From the NCBI GenBank assembly GCA_035606335.1, contig DATNFP010000173.1:1-35928 (forward strand): a DNA stretch of 35,928 nt, in the 5' to 3' direction. The number at the start of each line of letters is the position of its first letter. Positions within the stretch are counted from its first letter, which is position 1. Shown one piece after another: positions 7,231-15,712 of the stretch. The stretch comes from DATNFP01 sp035606335 (GTDB lineage: Bacteria > Bacteroidota > Bacteroidia > Chitinophagales > Chitinophagaceae). Made by a program: the position numbers and the translations under genes. The notes below the pieces were generated by a model that ran no database searches, was not told where the DNA came from, and saw only the letters and a list, made by a program, of their open reading frames with translations.

Positions 7231-8889
7231 CTAATCAAATTTTACCCATGCTATTCGCGCTTGTTTATCCCGCCCATCACGTTCTACAATTATTGTGGCA
7301 TAGGTGTTTGTATTTTGAAGATAGTCCGAAGAGGCTATATAGCTGAATTTGGATTTCCTATCGCTTTCGGGTTCGCCAAACAAGTAATGTTTGGTCATTT
7401 GTCCGTTATTCAATACATAATAAATAGTATTGGCGTCACTAATAGTGGTTACGGTTTTTCTTTTTTTCTTTTCGTCTTTATCAAAATTATCAGGGTAATC
7501 ATTGAAGATGATATAACGGTTGGAATTTGTATTTACATAGTCGAATGAAAGGAACGGATTATTATTTAATTGCATTGCTGGTGTACGTTGATAATACCAA
7601 TAGCCATTATCCTTTTCCGATAAATATAAGTTAGGAATATAACCGTTTGCCTGTTGCGATTTCAAAATGCCATAGCCATAAAGTTCCTTTTCATTTGCAT
7701 CCAGTTCTGATATGCCAATATTGGAAAGAAGTGTTTTTTCGGACATTATAGTACCGGTCCTGCTATCCACAATAGTCTTTGTTTCTGATTCTTCGCTTAA
7801 AATGGTAGTGGTATTGTCCTTATTGATAACCATAGTTTGAGGTATTCCATTAAAACCATCATCCTGATCCAGGTTAGCTTTCATATATTCTGAAACTTTT
7901 TCTCCAGCTAAAGGTTGTGAACTTGTAACAGACAAAGTCATTGGGTCTATATCTGTAATAAGTGGCAAGAAAGTGCTTGTCGATTTGTGGCTGAAGAATT
8001 TACTTTTGGTTGTGAGGTAAGTTAAGGTAAGCAGTTGCAGCACTTGTCTGCCTGGGTTATAAGTCATGGTAGCCGTGGTGTTTTTAAAGTCTTCGGTATT
8101 ATCCAGTATCTTTTGCTTGAACACATTCACATCGGCAGATAACTTTGAAATTATTACACGGGAATCATCTCCTCCGGATGCCTGTGTATTGAATCCATAA
8201 ACAGCAAGAAAAATATTTCTATCGCCTTCCACGGTCATAGCAATAAAGCGTAAGTATTTATATTGTCCGTCCGGTGCGTCGTAATAAGCAGAGTTTATTA
8301 GCTTATGTTCCCCATTATAATGTTCCACCTTAATTCTTTCGCCGCTTTCATGTGCAAAGCCATTAAAGTAAACCACTCCATAGCAATCCGTCCTCGGATC
8401 TTTCTCTATGAAAAAATCACTTTCACTCACATGTCCTAATGCCATAGCATATCCTGCAAAAGCTCCATACCGCTGTATGGTACCCATTAGCTTTTCTTCT
8501 ACTAATTTGCCATTGTCGGGGTTAAGGCGTAAGCGGAACAGGGTAGGGGTCCTGTTCAGCAACTGATGAAGAAAAATTACAGGCTCACCATTTATTTCAT
8601 ACAGGCCTTCAATTTTTGACTCCTTCATTTTACCAGGTTCCCAAAGATTGCTCGTTAAAGTATTAGAGGCTATCTGTTTTCTGTTTTTGTCATATACCGT
8701 TACTTCTATGCCATCTTTTTTAGTGAAGTGGAAGTAAAAAGTATTGCCATTTTTTAGTTGCAGCAATTTGTTCCAGTTGCCTTCCTCAGGTTCGTCAAAG
8801 GGCTCGCTCATTTCTATATGGGGTGTTTGAGCTTTTGTAAAATGCGCACACATCATTAGGGCAAAAAGGACAAAAAGGGTCTTTTTCAT
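7231..8889 (-). CDS. Secreted protein of unknown function (552 aa)
   Basis: It begins with a clear signal peptide (MKKTLFVLFALMMCAHFTKA, cleavage near residue 20-21). The mature ~530 residues are rich in beta-strand-like segments with many Asn, Thr and Tyr and no cysteines of note. The pattern of short repeated strands (LLQLKNGNTFYFHFTKKDG, VYDKNRKQIASN) resembles beta-propeller-like or 6-bladed extracytoplasmic proteins, but no defining motif is present. No membrane helix follows the signal, so a periplasmic or outer-surface location is expected. It is a single gene with no operon partners. The family is not recognised. Confidence 0.7.
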   Translation of the reverse strand: MKKTLFVLFALMMCAHFTKAQTPHIEMSEPFDEPEEGNWNKLLQLKNGNTFYFHFTKKDGIEVTVYDKNRKQIASNTLTSNLWEPGKMKESKIEGLYEINGEPVIFLHQLLNRTPTLFRLRLNPDNGKLVEEKLMGTIQRYGAFAGYAMALGHVSESDFFIEKDPRTDCYGVVYFNGFAHESGERIKVEHYNGEHKLINSAYYDAPDGQYKYLRFIAMTVEGDRNIFLAVYGFNTQASGGDDSRVIISKLSADVNVFKQKILDNTEDFKNTTATMTYNPGRQVLQLLTLTYLTTKSKFFSHKSTSTFLPLITDIDPMTLSVTSSQPLAGEKVSEYMKANLDQDDGFNGIPQTMVINKDNTTTILSEESETKTIVDSRTGTIMSEKTLLSNIGISELDANEKELYGYGILKSQQANGYIPNLYLSEKDNGYWYYQRTPAMQLNNNPFLSFDYVNTNSNRYIIFNDYPDNFDKDEKKKRKTVTTISDANTIYYVLNNGQMTKHYLFGEPESDRKSKFSYIASSDYLQNTNTYATIIVERDGRDKQARIAWVKFD

Positions 8890-8966
8890 AAATCGCTTTT
8901 AGAGCCGCCAAAATATAACAGAATATTGATAATCAAGCAGTAAAGACATTTTTTTTCTTTTAACAA

Positions 8967-8996
8967 TTGGGGCAATCTTTCTGTTTAATACCTTTG
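8967..8996 (+). promoter_or_regulatory. fumC promoter (Bacteroidota sigma-A type)
   Basis: TTG at 8967-8969, a 19-bp spacer, then TACCTTTG at 8989-8996. This is the expected -33/-7 arrangement of the Bacteroidota primary sigma factor. Initiation would fall near 9001-9004, giving a leader of about 50 nt before the fumC ATG. Confidence 0.75.
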
Positions 8997-9054
8997 CGAC
9001 GTTAAATCAGTACGCTTACTGCTTAAGTAAACTATCAAAAAATCTTAAAACATT

Positions 9055-10455
9055 ATGGATTTCCGCATTGAAAAGGATACTATGGGTGAAGTGAAAGTTC
9101 CCATAGATGCCTATTATGGTGCCCAGACAGAACGCTCTGTTGAAAACTTTAAAATAGCACAAGACATCAACAAAATGCCCAAAGAAATAATCAGGGCATT
9201 TGCTTACCTGAAAAAAGCTGCGGCATTAACCAATTATGACCTCGGTGTATTGTCCAAAGAAAAGACCGATTATATAAGTAAAGTATGTGACGAGATACTG
9301 GAAGGCAAATTGGATAAAGAGTTTCCACTGGTAGTTTGGCAAACCGGCTCTGGCACACAATCAAACATGAATGTGAACGAGGTAATTGCTTACAGGGCAC
9401 ATGTATTGCATGGCGGCAAGCTTACAGATAAAGAGAAAATCATTCATCCAAACGATGATGTAAATAAATCGCAATCTTCAAACGATACTTTCCCTACAGC
9501 AATGCACATTGCTGCGTATAAAATGCTGGTAGATGTAACTATGCCTGGCATCGAGAAACTGAAAAATACGTTGGTTGAAAAATCAAAAGAATATATGCAT
9601 GTGGTGAAGATAGGCCGTACGCATTTTATGGACGCCACACCACTTACATTAGGCCAGGAGATAAGTGGGTATGCTTCTCAGTTAGAGCATGGATTGCGTG
9701 CTATCAAAAACACTTTAGCACACTTAAGTGAATTAGCTTTAGGCGGCACTGCTGTTGGCACAGGTATCAATGCACCCAAAGGATATGCGGAGAAAGTAGC
9801 GAAGAAGATAGCAGAGTTAACAGGATTGCCCTTTATAACAGCAGAAAACAAATTCGAAAGTCTTGCTGCTCATGATGCGATAGTGGAAGCTCATGGTGCT
9901 TTAAAAACGGTAGCAGTAAGCCTGATGAAAATAGCCAACGATATTCGTATGCTTAGTTCTGGTCCGCGTAGTGGCATCGGTGAAATTCGTATACCTGATA
10001 ATGAACCTGGTTCTTCTATTATGCCCGGCAAGGTAAATCCTACACAGTGCGAAGCGCTCACTATGATAGCGGCACAGGTAATGGGTAATGATGTGGCAAT
10101 AAATGTAGGTGGCGCTACCGGCCATTTTGAGCTGAATGTGTTCAAGCCAATGATGATCTACAATTTCCTGCATAGTGCAAGATTAATAGGTGATGGATGC
10201 GTATCATTTAATGACAAATGCGCCGAGGGCATAGAACCAATTGAGAAGAATATAAGGGAACATGTAAATAATTCTCTAATGTTAGTAACGGCGCTCAATA
10301 CAAAGATTGGTTATTACAAAGCAGCGGAAATAGCACAAACAGCGCACAAGCAAGATAAAACATTAAAGCAGGTGGCCGTAGAGCTTGGCTATGTGACTCC
10401 GGAACAATTTGACGAATGGGTAAAACCTGAAGATATGGTTGGCGAGATCAAATAA
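9055..10455 (+). CDS. fumC: Class II fumarate hydratase
   Basis: 466 residues, standard for iron-independent FumC. It catalyses fumarate + H2O to L-malate in the TCA cycle as a cytosolic homotetramer. Substrate-binding signatures include TGSGTQSNMN (97-106), HPNDDVNKSQSSNDT (131-145) and RTHFMDATP with catalytic His190. The superfamily signature GSSIMPGKVN (319-328) carries the mobile-loop serine. The MDFRIEKDTMGEVKVP start and DAYYGAQTERS block are FumC-like rather than aspartase-like. It has its own promoter and terminator, so it is monocistronic. Confidence 0.97.
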   Translation: MDFRIEKDTMGEVKVPIDAYYGAQTERSVENFKIAQDINKMPKEIIRAFAYLKKAAALTNYDLGVLSKEKTDYISKVCDEILEGKLDKEFPLVVWQTGSGTQSNMNVNEVIAYRAHVLHGGKLTDKEKIIHPNDDVNKSQSSNDTFPTAMHIAAYKMLVDVTMPGIEKLKNTLVEKSKEYMHVVKIGRTHFMDATPLTLGQEISGYASQLEHGLRAIKNTLAHLSELALGGTAVGTGINAPKGYAEKVAKKIAELTGLPFITAENKFESLAAHDAIVEAHGALKTVAVSLMKIANDIRMLSSGPRSGIGEIRIPDNEPGSSIMPGKVNPTQCEALTMIAAQVMGNDVAINVGGATGHFELNVFKPMMIYNFLHSARLIGDGCVSFNDKCAEGIEPIEKNIREHVNNSLMLVTALNTKIGYYKAAEIAQTAHKQDKTLKQVAVELGYVTPEQFDEWVKPEDMVGEIK

Positions 10456-10474
10456 TAAGAGTTTTAATTTTTGC

Positions 10475-10505
10475 AAAATAGACTGCCTACTAGGCAGTCT
10501 ATTTT
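10475..10505 (+). terminator. Intrinsic terminator after fumC
   Basis: A 13-bp stem, AAAATAGACTGCC / GGCAGTCTATTTT, with a 5-nt loop (TACTA) followed by further T residues. It begins 19 nt after the fumC stop. Confidence 0.85.
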
Positions 10506-10566
10506 TATATGCGACTATTTGATTTATAAAATTATTTATCGAAATTTATATATAATCCTCGCCCTT

Positions 10567-12327
10567 ATGAAGAAATTCATTTTATTATCTATTGCTTTTT
10601 CTTTTGTTCTCACATCTGCAATGGGGAAAGCAAATAGTCTTACGACGGTCCCGTCCAAAGTTCTGGATTACTACCAGAAAATAAACCTTGCCGAACTTGC
10701 TATTTGCGATAGCAATTTTGCAGAGGCAAATAAATATTATGCGGATGCCTTTACTATAAACCATGATAAGGCTTTCTATAGAGATTTGAGAAATGCTTTT
10801 TATGCGGCTATGGATAGCCATGAGTACGCATTAGCTGAAAAATATATCTCTCAATTATTATACCGAGGCTTAGACTCTGAAAATATATCGGGTATCAGAA
10901 AAAGCTACAGCGGCAAGCAACTGCAGAGAGTAAATGCAATTATATCAAAATATCCAAACAATATTATTAAGCTACAAAAAGATCCGCTGGTAAAAGAATT
11001 AAAGCAATTGGTTAAGCTGGATCAGGATGTGCGATTTTATTTTATGAACAAGGGATTTGATGATTATATGGTCGATTCGGTTTTTATAGTGGATGACGAT
11101 GACGCACAAAAGTTACGGAAGATATTCAAAGAAAAAGGGGTTCCCAATGAGGCAGTATATACGGAATCCCGTTGCGAAATAATAATATGGCATAATACTG
11201 GAGCAATTGCAGGTGGCATGCCCTCTCATATTTTCGATACTATGCTGTACAGGGCAGTTCTAACATTTGATTTTGACGCACGTGATTTTGTCTTTATTGC
11301 TGGCGCATCACCGTTATCGTCTTCTTTCAAATACAACGATGTTATATTGCGTTTCCCATTGGATTTATGGGGTTATTGTTATCGAAGAAAGATATTATAC
11401 CCTGAATATTATAATGATACGTCGGAGGAGAGAATAAATAAAGAGCGAGCCAAAATTGGATTAGAATCATTGAATGATTGCAGGAAAAAAATTGAATCAG
11501 TCAACGAAGGCTTGGATACTAATTCTGTGTTGCACAAATATAGCTTAATGTCGATAAGAAAAATAATAGATGGGGACAGTGAGGCGGGCTTAAAGCATTG
11601 GCTAATAACAAGTGGCAAAGACGCGCATCCCAAACAGCCTTATGGTTCATCCGGTATACCTATTCCTACTGTTCGAAGTATAAACCTACTCACTATTGAT
11701 TCAATAAAATATTACGATGTAATAGGGGTCTATAAAAACTTTCTTAAAGAATATAATCAGGGGCAGATATACTTTTCAAATTGGGAAAATAAACCGCCTT
11801 CATTATGCTGGAATTGCCATGCACAAGTAATAGAAAATCCACATGATGATTTAACTACCGATACTGGAAGATATAATAAAGCACATTTTGTTCCAGGCTA
11901 TCAAATGTTTGTTGATTATGGATGGTCTGGCTATTTTAAAATTGATAATATACAGTTGCTGTTTGCTCCTGATAGCTTATTAATTAGCTTTATAGCAAAC
12001 GTGAATACTTTATTTTATAAAGCAACAATACGTTATCTGGGCCCTCCATCATCAATTAGCTCAAATCACAAAACCGTACCCTGGCCCAGTGATAAAAGAT
12101 ACAACATTACTCTTAGCACAAAGAAATATATCTGGCGGAAGGATAATTATAAAACAGAAATTACCATCGCGGATGAATTGAATAGTAAGGGAAAGAAAAT
12201 TACTACAGCTACTTATCAAATAACAGATGTAGTAAAATATGGCGCTTATTTGGATAAAGTGGAGGCTCAAAAACAGAAATTAGATAGTAAATATGCCACT
12301 AAAGATCCCAATTTGCATATAAACTAA
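10567..12327 (+). CDS. Secreted DUF6624-like protein (586 aa) with a CxxCH motif
   Basis: The start is placed at the ATG of MKKFILLSIAFSFVLTSAMG, a signal peptide cleaved near residue 20; the frame stays open upstream across the fumC terminator, which is not coding. Residues ~35-100 look TPR-like. Residues ~140-310 resemble DUF6624: LKQLVKLDQDVR near 145-156, then a LRKIFKEKGVP block (~183-193) and a late ERAKIGLESLNDC (~293-305). The remaining ~280 residues are beta-rich and unassigned. A single CWNCH at 414-418 fits the c-type haem motif CxxCH, but no other cytochrome feature is seen. Function is unknown. Confidence 0.7.
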   Translation: MKKFILLSIAFSFVLTSAMGKANSLTTVPSKVLDYYQKINLAELAICDSNFAEANKYYADAFTINHDKAFYRDLRNAFYAAMDSHEYALAEKYISQLLYRGLDSENISGIRKSYSGKQLQRVNAIISKYPNNIIKLQKDPLVKELKQLVKLDQDVRFYFMNKGFDDYMVDSVFIVDDDDAQKLRKIFKEKGVPNEAVYTESRCEIIIWHNTGAIAGGMPSHIFDTMLYRAVLTFDFDARDFVFIAGASPLSSSFKYNDVILRFPLDLWGYCYRRKILYPEYYNDTSEERINKERAKIGLESLNDCRKKIESVNEGLDTNSVLHKYSLMSIRKIIDGDSEAGLKHWLITSGKDAHPKQPYGSSGIPIPTVRSINLLTIDSIKYYDVIGVYKNFLKEYNQGQIYFSNWENKPPSLCWNCHAQVIENPHDDLTTDTGRYNKAHFVPGYQMFVDYGWSGYFKIDNIQLLFAPDSLLISFIANVNTLFYKATIRYLGPPSSISSNHKTVPWPSDKRYNITLSTKKYIWRKDNYKTEITIADELNSKGKKITTATYQITDVVKYGAYLDKVEAQKQKLDSKYATKDPNLHIN

Positions 12328-12441
12328 CCTTATGCGAAAGAATCAAGAACCCCCAAAATAAGGGTCATTGCCTTTAAATCAGTTTTTTGTTTGCCTGGTA
12401 TCTAAGTATGGCTTTGATTATGTATTCTTTGCCTGATCTGG

Positions 12442-12855
12442 TTAAGACCACACATACTGCTTCTTATTCAGTAGCATTGCCTCTCCGGATATCGTTTGTT
12501 CACCTGTTTTTGTATCGTAAACAGCGCAATCGTAAAGTATCCTGTTCTTTTCAGGAAATACTTCTTTTATCTTTATTACTGCCTCATATTCAGTATCTAC
12601 AAACATCGGCTTTAGCCATTTTATGTTCTGGCTCATATACACATTGCCATCTGGGTGCCACAGTGCACCAAATATTTTAGTGAATACACTTGCCCCTAAA
12701 AAACCATGAATAATATTGCGGCCAAACATGCTCTCTTTTCCAGCTTGTGCATCTATGTGCAGGGGATTGGTATCGCCGCTTACCCTTGCATAAGTATCAA
12801 CATCGTCCTGTGTATAGCTGTATTTGTGACGGAATTCATCTCCGATCTGTAGCAT
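12442..12855 (-). CDS. MaoC-type dehydratase / (R)-specific enoyl-CoA hydratase
   Basis: 137 residues, the size of single-hotdog PhaJ-type hydratases. Hydratase-2 catalytic residues are visible as Asp28 and His33 in SGDTNPLHID (26-35), followed by the GRNIIHGFLGAS helix. PhaJ enzymes hydrate trans-2-enoyl-CoA to (R)-3-hydroxyacyl-CoA, linking beta-oxidation to PHA synthesis. It is transcribed away from the phaE-like gene across a shared 337-bp control region, which supports that role. Generic MaoC domains also occur in other CoA pathways, so the PhaJ function is inferred from the neighbour. A near-consensus -7 element (TTACTTTG, 12872-12879) lies upstream. Confidence 0.88.
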   Translation of the reverse strand: MLQIGDEFRHKYSYTQDDVDTYARVSGDTNPLHIDAQAGKESMFGRNIIHGFLGASVFTKIFGALWHPDGNVYMSQNIKWLKPMFVDTEYEAVIKIKEVFPEKNRILYDCAVYDTKTGEQTISGEAMLLNKKQYVWS

Positions 12856-13192
12856 AAAGTGAATTTTGCGGCAAAGTAATAGGATTTTATCTTATTTAAA
12901 ACCATATAAATGTATGATGTATAGAAAGTTTTGTTTAAATGAGTAGGCTTATGAAGTCGCAAAACAAGCAATTAATAAGGATATGCGCACCAATTAAATA
13001 ATTGTTACATCAGCGATAAATGAAAGAATTTTACATTTTTTTAATAAATGGGGCGTACCTTTGCGCCGCAGAAAGGAAAATAAGTGCGTTAGAACGGATA
13101 CATTCTTAGCAATTTTGAACTGCTTCAGGCAGTGAAACCCTTTCACACAACTCATTAATTAATAATTTTTTACATAATAAAAAACTAAACAA
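12856..13192. promoter_or_regulatory. Divergent control region between the MaoC hydratase and phaE genes
   Basis: 337 bp without a credible gene. On the plus strand a full -7 match TACCTTTG lies at 13056-13063 with no good TTG upstream; it would give a leader of about 120 nt for phaE. The leader contains small hairpins: CTGC/GCAG (13120-13132) and GTGAAA-CCC-TTTCAC (13132-13146). On the minus strand TTACTTTG at 12872-12879 is a one-mismatch -7 element for the hydratase. The middle is strongly AT-rich. No operator repeat is recognised. Confidence 0.5.
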
Positions 13193-14713
13193 ATGGCTAG
13201 CCAAGACAATCAAAACTTCGTTGACAACGTGGTTGATGCCCAGAAAAAAGCAATTGACACGGTAGTGGAAAATACTACAAAACTTACCGGCGGTAATGCT
13301 TTGGTCAATGAAACTATGCAAAAAGGAAGCGAATGGTACAAAAACTGGTTGGATAGTCAAAAGGACTTTTTTACCCAAACCACTACACAGGCAACAAGTG
13401 CTACTGAAAATGCTAAGGACAATGTTTCAAAGATGAATGAGTTTTATCAGAATTGGTTCAACTCTCAAATGAACTGGACAAAACAGATATGGGAAATGAA
13501 CTCAAATTGGATGAAGAACGCTACAAATCAAATGGCTTCTGCCGCCACAGTAGATGCAAATCCAATGGCTCAATGGAACAACAATGTAAATAACTGGATG
13601 ACCAACTGGAATAATTGGACTACTGGTATGGCTAACAATGCTAGCTGGATGAACAATATGAGTCAGTGGCAGGGCGCAAATCCATTCAATATGGATAGCT
13701 GGAAAAGTTCGGGCGAAAATTGGAATAAAATGTTCAATGAATACTACCAGATAATCAATAATAATTTTGCTGAATGGCAAAAGAATTTCCAGAATGGTAC
13801 AGTGCAGGATGCTTACCGCAATATGGTAAATGTTGCTGATGGCATGACACGCTTCTATGAAATGTGGATGCCTATGTGGAAGTCTATCCAGGAAAAAACA
13901 TTCAATGCAGATGTGTACAAACAATTTATGAATCCTGAATTGTACAAGGATCTCATGGATAAATATTTTGGGTTCATGCCTGAAAATGCACGCAAATATT
14001 TCCAGGAATATACAAACGCTGCAAATAATGGTATGAAACAGTTTGGCGAGTTGTCTATGAGCAACTACAAACAATTCCGTGATCTGATGGGTACTACAAT
14101 GCCCTGGTTGAATACAACACAAGGTTTTGAAGGTATGCTGAATAGCTACAATACCTGGTCCGGAATGATGAATAGCGCTGCAGCTCCGTTCACCAAAATG
14201 ATGACTCCTAATCAGTACACTAAAACAATGATGGAATGGAATGATATTTCAAACCGTATGATGGTGTACAACATCAAAAATGCAGAGTTGCAATACCTCA
14301 TCTATGCGCAGGGTGCTAAAGTAATGGATCAGCTTGCTGAAAATACGATCAGCAAGATCCAGAGCGGACAGGAAATAAACAGCCTCATGTCTCTTTACCA
14401 GGAATGGTTAAATATTGGTGATAAGAATTACGTTGCCTTATTCGAAAGTGATGAATACAGCAAGTTGATGGCTGAAGTAAGCGCAATGCAGTTGAAATTG
14501 CGTAAGGATGTTGAGCATCAGATGGAAAAAATGATGGTTGGTATTCCTGTTGCAACACGCAGCGAAATGGACGAACTGTACAAAACAATCTATGAATTGA
14601 AAAAACAAGTTCGTGAGCTGGAAAGATCTTTAGAAGGTAACAACACTGAAGATAGTGTAGAAGAAAAAAATGAAGAAGAAAAAGTAACTCGTCGCGCAAG
14701 TAAGAAAAACTAA
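13193..14713 (+). CDS. phaE: PhaE-like subunit of class III polyhydroxyalkanoate synthase
   Basis: 506 residues, longer than the ~350-400 of proteobacterial PhaE. The C-terminal third carries the family pattern: YQEWLNIGDKNYVALFESDEY (~402-422), then GIPVATRSEMDELYKTIYEL (450-469) and a coiled-coil KKQVRELERSLEG, ending in a basic tail RRASKKN. PhaE is the non-catalytic partner that activates PhaC at the surface of PHA granules. The N-terminal part repeats W-x-x-x-Q units (NWLDSQKDFF, NWFNSQMNWT) and packs 14 Trp into residues 46-180, many seven residues apart. No phaC is in the window; the only hydrolase-fold gene here is a secreted dienelactone hydrolase. A phasin-like structural role is the alternative. 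Confidence 0.78.
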   Translation: MASQDNQNFVDNVVDAQKKAIDTVVENTTKLTGGNALVNETMQKGSEWYKNWLDSQKDFFTQTTTQATSATENAKDNVSKMNEFYQNWFNSQMNWTKQIWEMNSNWMKNATNQMASAATVDANPMAQWNNNVNNWMTNWNNWTTGMANNASWMNNMSQWQGANPFNMDSWKSSGENWNKMFNEYYQIINNNFAEWQKNFQNGTVQDAYRNMVNVADGMTRFYEMWMPMWKSIQEKTFNADVYKQFMNPELYKDLMDKYFGFMPENARKYFQEYTNAANNGMKQFGELSMSNYKQFRDLMGTTMPWLNTTQGFEGMLNSYNTWSGMMNSAAAPFTKMMTPNQYTKTMMEWNDISNRMMVYNIKNAELQYLIYAQGAKVMDQLAENTISKIQSGQEINSLMSLYQEWLNIGDKNYVALFESDEYSKLMAEVSAMQLKLRKDVEHQMEKMMVGIPVATRSEMDELYKTIYELKKQVRELERSLEGNNTEDSVEEKNEEEKVTRRASKKN

Positions 14714-14733
14714 AACACAATCAAATATTACAG

Positions 14734-14758
14734 AAAAGACCGGCAACGCCGGTCTTTT
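14734..14758. terminator. Intrinsic terminator between phaE and prmC
   Basis: An 11-bp stem, AAAAGACCGGC / GCCGGTCTTTT, with a 3-nt loop AAC followed by T residues on the plus strand. It starts 20 nt after the phaE stop. The run of A on the left also allows function for the convergent prmC transcript. Confidence 0.85.
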
Positions 14759-14762
14759 TCTT

Positions 14763-15620
14763 TTATAAAACCATTTGCGCTTTTAGCATCCTATAGTTAC
14801 CATGGATATCCTTTTTTACTGTTACATGATTATATCCTAGCTCCTTAAACAATTGTTCAGTTTGCAGCGCATGATCGGTATGTAATTCACAATAAATGCT
14901 GCCATCTTTTTTCAAATGCTCCTTGCCAAAAGCTGCAATGGCTCTATAAAACAACAATGGGTCATCATTGGGTACAAATAAAGCAATATGAGGCTCAAAG
15001 TCCTTTACGTTTGTATGTATTTGGTCTTTTTCATTTGCAGGTATATAAGGAGGGTTAGAAACTATGATGTCGTGTATTCCAAGCTTTTCCCATTTTTCAT
15101 TATCCAGAAAGTCAAGTTGCAGAAATGAAAGTGATGTATTCAGATCATCAGCGTTTTCTTTTGCAACGGATATTGCATCGCTGCTTACATCGCAGGCAGT
15201 TATATTAGTATAACTAAGCGCTAATTTTAAGGAAATAGGAATACATCCGCTTCCAGTTCCAATATCAAGAATGGAAAGGTTTTGATCTTTATTATCATCA
15301 ATTATCCATTGCACCAGTTCCTCTGTCTCTGGTCTTGGTATTAAAACATGTTCATTTACTTTATAGCTCCTACCCATAAACCACGCCTTTCCCATAACAT
15401 ATTGCAGCGGCTTTCCTATTAATAGATCAGCTTTAATGTTTTCAAATAATTGCTGTTGCCCTACCGTAAAGGATTTATCTTTTTCTATTATGCGTTGCAG
15501 CTTGTCCAGGCCTGTGATGTGTTGCAGTGCTTCATGTGCAATAGCCCCGGACTCTTGTTCATCGTACAATGATTTTAATTTATTCAATAACTCATAAAAT
15601 GCCTGGCTATACGAAAGCAT
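14763..15620 (-). CDS. prmC: Peptide chain release factor N5-glutamine methyltransferase
   Basis: 285 residues, typical of PrmC/HemK. It uses S-adenosylmethionine to methylate the Gln of the GGQ motif in release factors RF1 and RF2, which speeds peptide release. The N-terminal helical substrate-binding domain (~1-90) is followed by a Rossmann methyltransferase domain with LDIGTGSGCIPI (118-129) and the diagnostic NPPY (189-192), which binds the target glutamine. The conserved PRPETEELV (95-103) is also present. It is a single gene, convergent with phaE and divergent from ribD. Confidence 0.96.
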   Translation of the reverse strand: MLSYSQAFYELLNKLKSLYDEQESGAIAHEALQHITGLDKLQRIIEKDKSFTVGQQQLFENIKADLLIGKPLQYVMGKAWFMGRSYKVNEHVLIPRPETEELVQWIIDDNKDQNLSILDIGTGSGCIPISLKLALSYTNITACDVSSDAISVAKENADDLNTSLSFLQLDFLDNEKWEKLGIHDIIVSNPPYIPANEKDQIHTNVKDFEPHIALFVPNDDPLLFYRAIAAFGKEHLKKDGSIYCELHTDHALQTEQLFKELGYNHVTVKKDIHGNYRMLKAQMVL

Positions 15621-15642
15621 GATTTTACAGAAAGGTTTAGCG

Positions 15643-15650
15643 CAAAACTA
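15643..15650 (-). promoter_or_regulatory. Candidate -7 element for prmC
   Basis: The minus strand reads TAGTTTTG, matching TAnnTTTG, 22 nt before the prmC ATG. No convincing -33 TTG is visible. Confidence 0.4.
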
Positions 15651-15671
15651 AACTATAAGCCTGCATATTCC

Positions 15672-15704
15672 TTTGGGGAGATTAAAACGTATTATTTACT
15701 TTCG
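15672..15704 (+). promoter_or_regulatory. Candidate promoter of the ribD operon
   Basis: TTTG at 15672-15675 and TACTTTCG at 15697-15704, one mismatch from TAnnTTTG, with a 21-bp spacer. The -7 element lies 8 nt before the ribD ATG, so the leader would be very short. Confidence 0.4.
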
Positions 15705-15712
15705 CTACAGAT

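Noticed and set aside
10471..10566. Upstream extension of the 586-residue secreted protein
   Set aside because: These codons run through the fumC terminator hairpin, and a proper signal peptide starts at 10567.
12340..12375. Possible terminator after the DUF6624-like gene (AACCCCC...AGGGT)
   Set aside because: The stem is short and imperfect, with no adjacent T tract on the relevant side.
12387..12680. Plus-strand frame of 97 codons after the DUF6624-like gene
   Set aside because: It overlaps the MaoC hydratase gene, whose active-site motif shows the true coding strand.
13502..14122. Minus-strand reading frame of 206 codons
   Set aside because: Antisense to the PhaE-like gene; it arises from the Asn/Trp/Met codon bias of that gene.
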